From positions 248,001 to 312,000 of the forward strand of contig NZ_LJGT01000037.1 in assembly GCF_001751365.1 (NCBI RefSeq): DNA of 64,000 bases, written 5' to 3'. Below are positions 10,204 through 20,091 of this stretch, piece by piece. Source of the stretch: Streptomyces abyssalis (lineage in GTDB: Bacteria > Actinomycetota > Actinomycetes > Streptomycetales > Streptomycetaceae). Within the stretch, counting starts at the first letter, position 1. Each line of letters opens with the position of its first letter. A model generated the notes under the pieces. It did not search any database and was not told the DNA's origin. It saw only the letters and a program-made list of their open reading frames with translations. A program made the position numbers and the translations under genes.

Positions 10204-10881
10204 ATGCTGTCCGCCGGTCTGCCTGAAGGCACCATGCCCAAGCTGGAGCGGCCGGGGCCCCTCCGGGAGCGGGTCTACGAGGCGCTGCTCGAGCTCATCA
10301 CCACGCGGGCGCTCAGGCCCGGGCAGCATCTCGTCGAGAGCGAGCTCGCCCAGCATCTCGGAGTCTCCCGGCAGCCCGTACGGGAGGCGCTGCAGCGGCT
10401 GAACACGGACGGCTGGGTCGATCTTCGCCCCGCCCAGGGCGCGTTCGTGCACGAGCCGACGGAGGACGAGGCCGACCAGCTGCTGACCGTGCGTACGCTG
10501 CTGGAGGCCGAGGCCGCCCGGCTCGCAGCGGTGAACGCCGACGCGGCCGGCGTCGCGGAGCTGGAGGACCTCTGCGGCCGGGGTGAGGCGGCCGTCGGGG
10601 GCGAGGAGGTGGAGAAGGTCGTGGAGGCGAACGCGGCCTTCCATGCCCGCGTGATGGCGCTGGCGGGCAACGCGGTCCTCGCCGAGCTGGCCCGCCAGGT
10701 CGACCGCAGGGTGCGCTGGTACTACACGCCGGTCGCCCGCCAGCGGGGCGCGCAGTCCTGGATCGAGCACCGCGAGCTGATCGCGGCCATCGCCGGAAAA
10801 GACGAACAGCGGGCCGTCGAGGTCATGCGGGAGCACACGGAGCACACGCGCCGCTCCTACCACGAGCGCGAGCGCGGCTGA
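10204..10881 (+). CDS. GntR-family regulator, FadR/FCD subfamily; candidate oxalate regulator
   Basis: This 225-residue DNA-binding protein has the winged helix at residues about 15-85 (PLRERVYEALLELI, then GVSRQPVREALQRL, the recognition helix). It is followed by an all-helical FCD effector domain with metal- or ligand-binding residues (EANAAFHARV and a late EHRELIAAI). FCD regulators usually bind small organic acids. It is divergent from the methyltransferase and oxlT, and its own upstream region carries the core element found before oxlT, panE-fdh and oxc/sucC. I infer that it represses these genes and is released by oxalate, oxalyl-CoA or a related acid. A second ATG at 10234 is possible but has no better ribosome site. 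Confidence 0.88.
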   Translation: MLSAGLPEGTMPKLERPGPLRERVYEALLELITTRALRPGQHLVESELAQHLGVSRQPVREALQRLNTDGWVDLRPAQGAFVHEPTEDEADQLLTVRTLLEAEAARLAAVNADAAGVAELEDLCGRGEAAVGGEEVEKVVEANAAFHARVMALAGNAVLAELARQVDRRVRWYYTPVARQRGAQSWIEHRELIAAIAGKDEQRAVEVMREHTEHTRRSYHERERG

Positions 10882-11161
10882 CGCGCTGTCGCTTCCGCTT
10901 TCACCCGTGCCCGTGCCCGTGCCCCCCGGGGGGCGTGCCCGTGCCCGTGGCCCCCGGGGGGCCGTGCCCGGATCCTGTGGCCGTGATGCCGTGCGTACGG
11001 GGGCGCCGGCTCCTGCCGCGTAGACGTGCCAACGCCCTGGGTGCCGCCGGGTGTCCGTGCCGCGCGCCTGGGCGCAGGTGCTTCTCCGCCGCAGGGGCGG
11101 GCGGTGACGCGCAGAGGACGGCGAGAGAGGTTCCGCCGTCCCGGGTGCCGCCTCTGTGGCC

Positions 11162-11190
11162 AGGCCCCGCGGCGCATGCACGCGGGGCCT
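11162..11190 (+). terminator. Terminator-like hairpin downstream of gntR
   Basis: A perfect 10-bp stem (AGGCCCCGCG / CGCGGGGCCT) with a 9-base loop is followed by CTCTCTGTTGTG. It could end the gntR transcript. Confidence 0.5.
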
Positions 11191-11328
11191 CTCTGTTGTG
11201 CGCCGCGCCCGGGCGCCCTCAGGGGTGTGGCTTGCGCTGCGTCCGTGACGGCGCGCGGACCCGCGTCACGTACCGGCCTGCAGTCGTGCCGGTCCGTGCC
11301 GCCTGGCGGAGGGCTTTGTCCATTGCAT

Positions 11329-11364
11329 GGAAAAAGTCGAAGGGGTTTCTGCAGAACTTCTTCC
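11329..11364. promoter_or_regulatory. Inverted repeat upstream of the ROK regulator
   Basis: The arms GGAAAAAGT and ACTTCTTCC (one mismatch) enclose an inner near-palindrome GTTTCTGCAGAAC. The position, about 170 bp before the ROK start in otherwise non-repetitive AT-richer DNA, suits an operator for the ROK protein itself. No matching copy was found before the ABC transporter. Confidence 0.4.
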
Positions 11365-11532
11365 CCATTGCGCAGAGCGCTGGTACGTTCCCAGTCAATC
11401 CCCGGGGAGCGACCCACGCTCCGCGGGAGAGGTCGACGAGAAGTCCGGCCGGAGACAGGGGAGTTGCCCGACCTGTCTGCCGGCCGGGTGGCTTCCCGAG
11501 AGCCGGCTTGACGGTGTCCAGGGGAGGGGAGG

Positions 11533-12729
11533 GTGGCGGTGAGGCGCATGACTGCTCGGCCCGCGAACGCGCACCAGGCGCGACTGCTCCGCCTGCTGCG
11601 TGACGGCGGCCCGAACTCCCGCGCCGAACTCGGCGACCACGTCGACCTCTCCCGCTCCAAGCTCGCCGTGGAGATCGACCGTCTGCTGGAGACGGGGCTC
11701 GTCGTCGCCGACGGGCTCGCCGCCTCCCGTGGCGGCCGCCGCTCGCACAACGTGCGGCTCACGCCCGAACTCCGCTTCCTCGGCGTCGACATCGGGGCGA
11801 CGTCGGTCGATGTGGCCGTCACCAACCCCGAGTTGGAGATCCTGGGACACCTCAACCAGCCGATGGACGTGCGCGAGGGTCCCGTCGCCGTCTTCGACCA
11901 GGTGCTCGCCATGGTCGCCAAGCTCCGCGACTCCGGCGTGGCCGAAGGCTTCGACGGCGCCGGAATCGGCGTACCGGGTCCGGTCCGCTTCCCCGAAGGC
12001 GTACCGGTGGCGCCGCCGATCATGCCCGGCTGGGACGGTTTCCCCGTACGGGAGGCTCTCAGCCAGGAGCTCGGCTGCCCGGTCATGGTCGACAACGACG
12101 TGAATCTCATGGCCATGGGCGAGATGCAGGCCGGAGTAGCCCGCACGGTGCGGGACTTCTTCTGCGTGAAGATCGGCACCGGCATCGGGTGCGGCGTCGT
12201 GGCGGGCGGTGAGGTGCACCGCGGCACGACGGGCAGCGCGGGCGACATCGGGCACATCCAGGTCGAGTCGGAGGGCCGCCAGTGCCCCTGCGGCAACCGC
12301 GGCTGCCTGGAGGCCTACTTCGGAGGAGCCGCACTCGCACGTGACGCCGAGTCCGCGGCGCGCGAGGGCCTCTCGGCCGAACTCTCCGCCCGGCTGGAGG
12401 CCGCCGGACGGCTGACCGCCGAGGACGTCGCGGGCGCGGCCGCCGCCGGGGACGGTACGTCCCTCGACCTCATCCGTGACGGCGGGGCCCGCGTCGGCCA
12501 GGTCATCGCCGGACTCGTCAGCTTCTTCAACCCCGGGCTCGTCGTGATCGGCGGCGGTGTGACCGGGCTCGGCCACACCCTGCTCGCGAGCATCCGCACA
12601 CAGGTCTACCGCCAGTCGCTTCCGCTGGCGACCGGCAACCTCCCCATCGTCCTGGGCGAGTTGGGCCCCGCCGCCGGCGTGACCGGAGCCGCCCGCCTCA
12701 TCAGCGACCACCTCTTCTCCCCGGCCTGA
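11533..12729 (+). CDS. ROK-family transcriptional repressor
   Basis: This 398-residue protein has an N-terminal winged helix (HQARLLRLLRDGGPNSRAEL, SRSKLAVEIDRL, residues about 15-65) and a ROK sugar-kinase-like domain. The latter shows GVDIGATSVDVAV, the glycine-rich KIGTGIGCGVV and the zinc motif CPCGNRGCLE. ROK repressors bind a sugar or sugar phosphate and control nearby uptake genes. The ribose-type ABC transporter, oxidoreductase and isomerase genes follow on the same strand, so it is their likely regulator. Start choice is open: GTG at 11533, GTG at 11539 and ATG at 11548 all follow the run GGGGAGGGGAGG; the middle one has the best spacing. Confidence 0.9.
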   Translation: MAVRRMTARPANAHQARLLRLLRDGGPNSRAELGDHVDLSRSKLAVEIDRLLETGLVVADGLAASRGGRRSHNVRLTPELRFLGVDIGATSVDVAVTNPELEILGHLNQPMDVREGPVAVFDQVLAMVAKLRDSGVAEGFDGAGIGVPGPVRFPEGVPVAPPIMPGWDGFPVREALSQELGCPVMVDNDVNLMAMGEMQAGVARTVRDFFCVKIGTGIGCGVVAGGEVHRGTTGSAGDIGHIQVESEGRQCPCGNRGCLEAYFGGAALARDAESAAREGLSAELSARLEAAGRLTAEDVAGAAAAGDGTSLDLIRDGGARVGQVIAGLVSFFNPGLVVIGGGVTGLGHTLLASIRTQVYRQSLPLATGNLPIVLGELGPAAGVTGAARLISDHLFSPA

Positions 12730-12803
12730 CCCGGCTCCCGGGGGCCGGGCTCGTGCCCGGGCTCCACGGCCTCAAGGCCCCGTAGTACAGCGCGTGCACC
12801 GCC

Positions 12804-12866
12804 CCGCACCACGGCACTCCGCACCACGGCACCCCCGCACCACGGCACCCCCGCACCACGGCACCT
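12804..12866. repeat. Four tandem 15-16-bp repeats between ROK gene and ABC operon
   Basis: The unit CCGCACCACGGCACCC recurs four times with small differences. It lies in the 199-bp gap that should contain the transporter promoter. Its effect is unknown. Confidence 0.85.
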
Positions 12867-12928
12867 GCAGCAAGGCTGTACCAAGCACGGTCCCGCCTGT
12901 CCGTACGCAGTACGCACGGAGGCCCCGC

Positions 12929-14482
12929 ATGGCTCCAGAGGTTCCGCAGGCTCCACTGCTGACGATGTCCCGCATCACCAAGACCTTCCCCGGCGTACGC
13001 GCGCTGGACGGCGTCGACATGGACGTGAACGCCGGCGAAGTGCACTGCCTGCTGGGGCAGAACGGCGCCGGCAAGTCCACCCTGATCAAGGTCCTCGCCG
13101 GAGCGCACCAGCCCGACGAGGGCGACATCCGCTGGCAGGGCGAGCCCGTACGGCTGACCACGCCGATGGCGGCCATGCGTCTCGGCATCGCCACCATCTA
13201 CCAGGAACTCGACCTGGTGGAGCACGTGTCGGTCACCGAGAACATCTTCCTCGGCAACGAGATCTCCGCCCGCGGCTTCATCCGCTCACGCGACGCGCGC
13301 AGCCGTGCCGCCGCGCTCCTGCGCCGCCTCGGGCATCCGGAGATCGACCCCGACATCACCGTCGGAGCACTCCCGGCCGCGGGGCAGCAGATCGTCTCGA
13401 TGGCCCGCGCGCTCTCCCACGACGTGCGCCTCATCGTCATGGACGAACCGTCCGCCGCCCTCGACCCGGACGAGGTGGCCAACCTCTTCCGCATCGTCGC
13501 CGGCCTGACGGAGGACGGCGTCGCCGTCGTCTACATCTCCCACCGGCTGGAGGAGATCCGCCGCGTCGGCGACCGCGTCTCCGTGCTCAAGGACGGCCGC
13601 GTCGCCGCCCGCGGACTCCCCGCACGCACCACCGAGACCCGGGAGTTCGTCGCGCTCATGACCGGGCGCGAGGTGCAGTACGCCTTCCCCGAACGCCCCG
13701 TCACCACCGAGCCGCTCACGGACCGCGTCCTGCGTGCGGCACCACGGCCTCCCGTGCTGTGCGCCGAAGGGCTCGCGCGCGAGGGCGAGTTCGCGCCCCT
13801 CGACCTCGAACTGCACCCCGGTCAGATCACCGGCCTGGCCGGGCTCGTCGGCTCCGGACGCTCCGAGATCCTGGAGACCCTCGCCGGGGCTCGCCGCCCC
13901 ACCGCGGGACGTGTCCTCGTCGACGGCAAGCCGCTGCGCCCCGGCGACGTCACCGCGGCCGTGCGGGCGGGCATCGGTCTGGCTCCCGAAGAGCGCAAGT
14001 CCCAGGCGTTGTTGATGCTGGAGTCCGTCACCAGGAACGTATCCGTCTCCGCGCTGCCCCGCTTCTCCACCGGCGGCTGGCTGGACCGTACGCGCGAGCG
14101 GGCCGAGACCCGCGCGCGCACCCGCGGCCTCGCCCTGCACCCCGACGACCCGGACCGGCCCGTGCGCACCCTCTCCGGAGGCAACCAGCAGAAGGTCGTC
14201 CTCGCGCGGTGGCTGCTGCGCGAGTGCCGGGTGCTGCTGCTGGACGAGCCCACCCGCGGCGTCGACGTGGGCGCCCGGGCCGAGCTCTACACCGTCATCC
14301 GCCGGCTCGCGGACTCCGGCGTCGCCGTCCTCCTCGTCTCCAGCGAAGTCCCCGAAGTCCTGGGGCTCGCGGACCGGGTGCTGGTGCTGCGGGAGGGCCG
14401 CGTCGTACACACCGCCCCCGCCCGGGAGCTCGACGAGCACCGGGTGCTCGACCTCGTCATGGAAGGGAGCCCGTCGTGTTGA
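12929..14482 (+). CDS. Ribose-type sugar ABC transporter ATP-binding protein
   Basis: This 517-residue protein (RbsA/MglA type) has two ATPase domains in tandem. The first has Walker A GQNGAGKST (about residue 43) and Walker B LIVMDEPSAAL. The second has a degenerate P-loop (GLVGSGRSE), the signature LSGGNQQK and LLLDEPTRG. This asymmetry is normal for the family. It energises uptake of a sugar or sugar derivative through the permease encoded next. The ATG at 12929 follows GGAGG at good spacing; the frame is open further upstream but runs through the tandem repeats. It overlaps the permease gene by 7 bp. Confidence 0.93.
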   Translation: MAPEVPQAPLLTMSRITKTFPGVRALDGVDMDVNAGEVHCLLGQNGAGKSTLIKVLAGAHQPDEGDIRWQGEPVRLTTPMAAMRLGIATIYQELDLVEHVSVTENIFLGNEISARGFIRSRDARSRAAALLRRLGHPEIDPDITVGALPAAGQQIVSMARALSHDVRLIVMDEPSAALDPDEVANLFRIVAGLTEDGVAVVYISHRLEEIRRVGDRVSVLKDGRVAARGLPARTTETREFVALMTGREVQYAFPERPVTTEPLTDRVLRAAPRPPVLCAEGLAREGEFAPLDLELHPGQITGLAGLVGSGRSEILETLAGARRPTAGRVLVDGKPLRPGDVTAAVRAGIGLAPEERKSQALLMLESVTRNVSVSALPRFSTGGWLDRTRERAETRARTRGLALHPDDPDRPVRTLSGGNQQKVVLARWLLRECRVLLLDEPTRGVDVGARAELYTVIRRLADSGVAVLLVSSEVPEVLGLADRVLVLREGRVVHTAPARELDEHRVLDLVMEGSPSC

Positions 14483-15489
14483 GCCCAACCGGTGCCGAGG
14501 CGGTCAAGGAGCCGGCGAAGGAGCCTGCTTCGCCGCCCCGGCGCGGCATCAGCGCACCCCGTGGCGGTCTGCGTCACCTCTCGCTGGCGGGGGTGCTGGT
14601 CGCGCTGGTGATCGTCGGCGCGTTCACCAAGCCGGAGCAGTTCCTGACCGGCGACAATCTCCAGCTGATCCTCACCCAGTCCTCGGTCATCGGGGTCGTC
14701 ACCGTCGGCGTCACCTTCGTGATCATCGGCGGCGGGATCGACCTGTCGGTCGGAGCGATCGTCGCGCTCGCCTCGGTCTGGGCGACGACGGTGGCCACGC
14801 AGGAGTTCGGGCTCGGCGGCGTGCTGCTGTGCGCGCTCTCGGTCGGGTTGGGCTGCGGGCTCGTCAACGGCGTGCTCATCGCGTACGGGCCGATGGTGCC
14901 CTTCATCGCGACCCTCGCCATGCTCGCCTCGGCGCGCGGACTGGCGCTGCTGATCAGCGACGGCAAGACACAGGTGGTGACGGTGCAGTCCGTCCTCGAC
15001 CTCGGCGTCTCCGACAGCTACGTGCTCGGAGTGCCGCCGCTGGTGCTGGTCTTCGCGGCGGTGGCGGTGCTGGGCTGGCTCGTCCTGGGACGTACGACCT
15101 TCGGGCGGCGCACCGTCGCGGTCGGCGGCAACGCCGAGGCCTCGCGGCTCGCGGGCATCGCGGTGAGGCGGCAGCGGCTGCTGCTGTACCTCCTGTCCGG
15201 CCTGTGCTGCGGCATCGCCGCGTTCATGCTGATCGTTCTCACCGGCTCAGGTCAGAACACCAACGGCAACCTCTACGAACTCGACGCCATCGCCGCGGCG
15301 ATCATCGGCGGCACCCTGCTCAGCGGTGGCCGGGGCACCATCACCGGCTCCGTGCTCGGAGTCCTCGTCTTCACCACGATCACCAACCTGTTCGCGCTCA
15401 ACAACCTCCAGACAGACGTTCAGCAGATCGCCAAGGGAGCGATCATCGTCGCCGCAGTCCTGGTCCAGAAGGGTCGGAAGACGCAATGA
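14476..15489 (+). CDS. Ribose-type sugar ABC transporter permease
   Basis: This 337-residue inner-membrane permease (RbsC family) has about eight to ten hydrophobic spans. Family sequences include IIGGGIDLSVGAIVAL (about residue 80) and the EAA-like region GGNAEASRLAGIAV, followed by AIAAAIIGGTLLSGGRGT. The GTG at 14476 overlaps the ATPase stop; a 32-residue basic Pro/Ala-rich cytoplasmic stretch precedes the first span. It should work as a homodimer with the ATPase and the lipoprotein that follows. Confidence 0.92.
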   Translation: MLSPTGAEAVKEPAKEPASPPRRGISAPRGGLRHLSLAGVLVALVIVGAFTKPEQFLTGDNLQLILTQSSVIGVVTVGVTFVIIGGGIDLSVGAIVALASVWATTVATQEFGLGGVLLCALSVGLGCGLVNGVLIAYGPMVPFIATLAMLASARGLALLISDGKTQVVTVQSVLDLGVSDSYVLGVPPLVLVFAAVAVLGWLVLGRTTFGRRTVAVGGNAEASRLAGIAVRRQRLLLYLLSGLCCGIAAFMLIVLTGSGQNTNGNLYELDAIAAAIIGGTLLSGGRGTITGSVLGVLVFTTITNLFALNNLQTDVQQIAKGAIIVAAVLVQKGRKTQ

Positions 15490-16568
15490 CCGAAACGCAT
15501 GAGAACCCGAACTCCCCAACTGCCTCCCCGTCCTCCCGCACCTCCCGGAGGAACGTCCTCTTCGGTACGGCGGCCGCCGGTGCCGCCCTCTTCGCAGCGG
15601 GCTGCACCAGCAACAAGAGCAACGACGACAAGGAGGAGGCCGGGCAGGCGAACGTCGCCGACGACAAGCCCGGCAAGCAGGTCACGATCGGCTTCGCCGG
15701 GCCGCAGGCCGACCACGGCTGGCTGAACGCCATCAACGAGCAGGCTCAGGAGCGGGCGAAGAAGTACAAGGACGTCACGCTGGAGGCGACCGAGGGCTCC
15801 AACGACAACGCCCAGCAGGTCGGCCAGATCGAGACGCTGATCAACAAGAAGGTCGACGTCCTCGTGATCCTCCCCGCCGACGGCAAGGCGCTCACGCAGG
15901 TGGGTCTGAAGGCGATGCGCGCGGGCATCCCCGTCGTCAACCTCGACCGCGTGTTCGCCTCGCAGCAGGCGTACCGCTGCTGGATCGGCGGCGACAACTA
16001 CGGCATGGGTCTCAACGCCGGCCGCTACATCGGCGAGAAACTCAAGGACAAGAAGAACGCCAAGGTCGTCGAACTCGCCGGCATCGACAACCTGGAGCTG
16101 ACCCGGGAACGTACGGACGGCTTCGACGCCGCCCTGAAGAACTACCCGAACATCGAGAAGGTGGCCCGCCAGGCAGCGGAGTTCACGGTGGAGTCCGGGC
16201 AGTCGAAGATGGCGCAACTGCTGCGCGCGGAGCCCAAGTTCGACGCGCTGTGGAACCACGACGACGACCAGGGCGTGGGCGCCGAGCGGGCCATCAAGCA
16301 GGCGGGCCGGGACGACTTCCTGATGGTTGGCGGTGCCGGCTCCCGGCGCGTCATGGACACCATCAAGGCCGACAACGGCGTCATCAAGGCCACCGTCCTG
16401 TACCCGCCGACGATGGCGGCCTCCGCCATCGACCTCGCCCGCGCACTCGGGCAGGGCAAGGGTGTCGGCGGCCTCGCCGAGTTCGAGATCCCCGCCTCTC
16501 TCACGCTCTACTCGGCCGTCGTCACCAAGGAGAACGTCGACGAGTATCTGCCGACCGGTTTCAAGTAG
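15486..16568 (+). CDS. Ribose-type sugar-binding lipoprotein (Tat signal)
   Basis: This 360-residue periplasmic-binding-protein homologue (RbsB family) catches the sugar outside the membrane. Its N-terminus has a twin-arginine signal (SRRNVLFGTAAAG, Arg21-Arg22) and a lipobox ending at Cys40 (LFAAGC), so it is probably exported folded and lipid-anchored. The two-lobe binding fold begins with VTIGFAGPQADHGWLNA. The ATG overlaps the permease stop (ATGA). Tat export of sugar-binding lipoproteins is common in Streptomyces. The ligand is unknown; the downstream oxidoreductase and isomerase suggest a cyclic sugar or keto-sugar. Confidence 0.92.
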   Translation: MTETHENPNSPTASPSSRTSRRNVLFGTAAAGAALFAAGCTSNKSNDDKEEAGQANVADDKPGKQVTIGFAGPQADHGWLNAINEQAQERAKKYKDVTLEATEGSNDNAQQVGQIETLINKKVDVLVILPADGKALTQVGLKAMRAGIPVVNLDRVFASQQAYRCWIGGDNYGMGLNAGRYIGEKLKDKKNAKVVELAGIDNLELTRERTDGFDAALKNYPNIEKVARQAAEFTVESGQSKMAQLLRAEPKFDALWNHDDDQGVGAERAIKQAGRDDFLMVGGAGSRRVMDTIKADNGVIKATVLYPPTMAASAIDLARALGQGKGVGGLAEFEIPASLTLYSAVVTKENVDEYLPTGFK

Positions 16569-16573
16569 CCGGC

Positions 16574-16610
16574 CGCCGGGCCCGTCCGTCACCCCGTGCC
16601 GGGCCCGGCG
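16574..16610 (+). terminator. Hairpin after the sugar ABC operon
   Basis: CGCCGGGCCCG and CGGGCCCGGCG form a perfect 11-bp stem around a 15-base loop, starting 6 bp after the binding-protein stop. It has no T tract; it may attenuate rather than fully stop transcription into the next genes. Confidence 0.5.
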
Positions 16611-16767
16611 CCGTCGGTGGGCGCGTCACGCCCCGCCCGCCGACGCGCACCACGCCGCAGGTCACCGCCGTGCATCACCACGGACGCACCACGCCCGGCA
16701 CCACGCCGGGCCGTGCTGCCCGGCCGTGCCGCACCCCCCACTCGTACCCCCGACAGGGAGGAGCCCC

Positions 16768-17976
16768 ATGTCCGACGACACAGCGCCCGCCCCCGCGCCC
16801 ATACGCCCGGAGCAGGGCGGATCGGCGCCACCGCTCGGCGTGGGCATGGTCGGTTACGCCTTCATGGGAGCGGCCCACTCCCAGGGCTGGCGCACGGTCG
16901 GCCGGGTCTTCGACCTGCCGCTCGCTCCCGCGATGACGGCGGTGTGCGGCCGTGACCCGGAAGGCGTACGGGCGGCCGCGGGGAGGCTGGGCTGGACGGC
17001 GACGGAGACCGACTGGCGGGCACTGATCGCCCGCAGCGACATCCAGCTCGTCGACATCTGCACCCCGGGCGAGAGCCATGCCGAGATCGCCGTCGCGGCG
17101 CTGGAGGCGGGCAAGCACGTGCTGTGCGAGAAGCCGCTCGCCAACTCGGTCGCCGAGGCGGAGCAGATGGTGACGGCAGCGCAACAGGCAAGGGCCCGGG
17201 GCCAGTTGACCATGGTCGGCTTCAACTACCGCCGTACGCCCGCACTAGCCTTCGCCCGGCGCATGGTCGTCGACGGGCGGCTGGGCGAACTGCGGCACGT
17301 CAGGGTGAGCTATCTGCAGGACTGGCTCGTCGATCCCTCCTTCCCGCTGGCGTGGCGGCTCCGCCGGGAGGCCGCCGGCTCCGGAGCGCTCGGCGACCTC
17401 GGCGCACACGCCATCGACATCGCGCAGCACCTTGCGGGATCGGTCCTGGCGGGCGTCTCGGCGCAGACGGAGACGTTCGTGACGGAGCGGCCGCTGCCCG
17501 GCGAGGCGCCCGGCGGTGCGCTCGGGCCGGTCACCGTCGACGACGCCGCCGTCTTCAACGGGCGCCTGGCATCGGGTGCGTTGGCCTCCTTCGAGGTCAG
17601 CCGTGTCGCGGCGGGCCGCAAGAACGCGCTGCGGGTCGAGCTCAACGGCACTCGTGGATCACTGGAGTTCGACCTGGAACGCCTCAACGAGCTGCACTTC
17701 CACGACCACACCGACGCCGCGCGGGAGTCCGGCTTCCGCCGCATCCTCGTCACCGAGGCCGACCACCCCTACCTGGAGGCGTGGTGGCCGCCGGGGCACG
17801 GCCTGGGTTACGAGCACACCTTCGTGCACCAGGCGCGCGACCTGCTGTACGCGATCGCCACCGGCACCGACCCCGAACCGTCCTTCGCCGACGGCCTGCA
17901 GGTCCAGCGCGTGCTGGCCGCGGTCGAGGAGAGCGCGGCGAAGCACAGCGTGTACGTCAACGTCATCGCCGACTGA
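16768..17976 (+). CDS. Gfo/Idh/MocA-family sugar oxidoreductase
   Basis: This 402-residue NAD(P)-dependent dehydrogenase is related to inositol dehydrogenase and glucose-fructose oxidoreductase. It shows an N-terminal nucleotide site ([15 protein letters not shown]), the family motif CEKPLAN (about residue 117), and in the second domain the catalytic [13 protein letters not shown] (about residue 213; His is the usual proton relay). A GGGAGGAG ribosome site precedes the ATG. It sits between the sugar transporter and a TIM-barrel isomerase, 34 bp from the latter, so the three act on the same imported sugar. Many such enzymes make or use 3-keto sugars, an attractive role here because two secreted 3-keto-sugar-type proteins are encoded further on. 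Confidence 0.9.
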   Translation: MSDDTAPAPAPIRPEQGGSAPPLGVGMVGYAFMGAAHSQGWRTVGRVFDLPLAPAMTAVCGRDPEGVRAAAGRLGWTATETDWRALIARSDIQLVDICTPGESHAEIAVAALEAGKHVLCEKPLANSVAEAEQMVTAAQQARARGQLTMVGFNYRRTPALAFARRMVVDGRLGELRHVRVSYLQDWLVDPSFPLAWRLRREAAGSGALGDLGAHAIDIAQHLAGSVLAGVSAQTETFVTERPLPGEAPGGALGPVTVDDAAVFNGRLASGALASFEVSRVAAGRKNALRVELNGTRGSLEFDLERLNELHFHDHTDAARESGFRRILVTEADHPYLEAWWPPGHGLGYEHTFVHQARDLLYAIATGTDPEPSFADGLQVQRVLAAVEESAAKHSVYVNVIAD

Positions 17977-18010
17977 GGCGGCCGCCCGGACAGATCAGGA
18001 GGCAGTGCAG

Positions 18011-19000
<990 letters not shown>

Positions 19001-19009
<9 letters not shown>

Positions 19010-19068
19010 GCCGCGCCCGGCTCCAGCTGAGCCGCGCCCGGCTCCAGCTGAGCCGCACCCGGCTCCGT
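19001..19068. repeat. 21-bp tandem repeat across the isomerase stop codon
   Basis: The unit CTCCAGCTGAGCCGCGCCCGG is present about three times, the last copy decayed. The first copy holds the gene's final Ser-Ser and TGA. Each later copy repeats the TGA in the same frame, so the repeat adds spare stop codons. Confidence 0.85.
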
Positions 19069-19134
19069 TGAGCCGCCGCGCCCCGGGCAACCCGCCTGCC
19101 CGGGGCGCGGTGCGGGCCGGGGAGCGGGAACGGC

Positions 19135-19683
19135 CTACGTCCGCGCGGCTTCGGCTGCGGTGTCGAGCGCCAGGTGCCACGGGTAGGTCGCGGTATCGCC
19201 CTGCCCGGGTGGTTTCGGCTGGAAGCCGCCGTCCCCGTACAGCACGCGCACTCCCGCGCCGCGCAGTGTCTCGATGCTCCTGCCGAACTGCGGGTGCGTG
19301 GCGTAGGCGCTGTTGACGCACGGCATCACCACCAGCGGCCACCGCTTCCCGATCGCCTCGGCGACGTAGCCGCCGACGAAGTGCGGAGTGAGCCCCAACG
19401 CGGCGACGTTGACCGTGTTGAGCGTCGCGGGTGCCAGGACCGCCACATCCGCTCGCGGCCACACCTCGACGTCCGCGGGCTTCCGCACGGCGCTGCGCAC
19501 CGGATTGCCGGTCTGCTCCTCCAGCGCGGGCAGCCGGTCCTCCAGCCACTCGGCTGCGGTCGTGGTCAGTCCGACGCAGACGCTCCAGCCGTCAGCCTGC
19601 GCGCGGCGGACGACGTCCGCGATGTCGAGCACGGGCGGCGCGGCCGACCCGAGCAGGTAGAGGACGGAGGGAGAGGTCGTCAT
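19135..19683 (-). CDS. Flavoprotein of the phosphopantothenoylcysteine decarboxylase (HFCD) type
   Basis: This 182-residue protein has the HFCD flavoprotein fold. It begins VLYLLGSAAPPVLDIADVVRRAQ, has a central DVAVLAPATLNTVNVAALGL and a late VVMPCVNSAYATHPQF resembling the substrate-clamp PxMNxxMW region. It probably binds FMN and acts as a decarboxylase or redox enzyme on an unknown substrate. The ATG at 19681-19683 matches the start of a second, broken copy at 22740-22831. The gene is monocistronic and convergent with the sugar operon. Confidence 0.75.
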   Translation of the reverse strand: MTTSPSVLYLLGSAAPPVLDIADVVRRAQADGWSVCVGLTTTAAEWLEDRLPALEEQTGNPVRSAVRKPADVEVWPRADVAVLAPATLNTVNVAALGLTPHFVGGYVAEAIGKRWPLVVMPCVNSAYATHPQFGRSIETLRGAGVRVLYGDGGFQPKPPGQGDTATYPWHLALDTAAEAART

Positions 19684-20011
19684 GCTCTGATCCCACCACA
19701 GCACGTCGCTGCGAACTCTTCGCTGCCGTCCGTGTGTTGCGGACGTTGCGGCCGCCCCCGCGAACCTGTCGCCGTCGGCTTCCCCGGCGAAGCCGTCCGT
19801 GACGTCCGTCATCTGACGGCCGCCCGAGGGCGCCTGCCGTTTCCCCGCGCACTCCGGACGGGCGCGTGGTCACGGACTGTCAGATCCGCTGTCCACCGGG
19901 GGTGTCCGTACGCAGGCTCCGCGCGCGGGCGTCTCCGGCTATGAAGGCGGCAGCCGCCGAACTGCCATGTTCGGGCCGCTATTTCATGACTTCTCATCAG
20001 TGTTTACATGT

Positions 20012-20022
20012 TCTTGACAAGA
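20012..20022. promoter_or_regulatory. Palindrome and -35-like box before the DD-carboxypeptidase
   Basis: TCTTGACAAGA is a perfect palindrome around one base and includes TTGACA. It lies about 70 bp before the start of the M15 peptidase gene. No clear -10 was seen at the right distance, so the promoter call is weak. Confidence 0.3.
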
Positions 20023-20091
20023 GCCGTGAACGGCGCCACTCTCATGCCCCTCCAGCCCGGCGAAACCCATCAAGGAAGGCAACGCCCTCTC

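Larger units (their letters stand above)
10882..11532. other. Non-coding region with GC palindromes upstream of the ROK gene
   Basis: No gene could be supported in this 651-bp stretch. It starts with reiterated GTGCCC units and two palindromes (GCCCCCCGGGGGGC at 10921-10934 and a similar one at 10949-10963). It has a terminator-like hairpin at 11162-11190 and an inverted repeat near the ROK start (listed separately). Confidence 0.6.

Noticed and set aside
10921..10963. CCCCCGGGGG palindromes as a regulatory site
   Set aside because: They are part of a GTGCCC-rich low-complexity run right after gntR and are more likely simple-sequence expansion.
10882..12866. CRISPR array in the repeat-rich stretches
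   Set aside because: Repeats are short and directly tandem without unique spacers; no cas genes are present.
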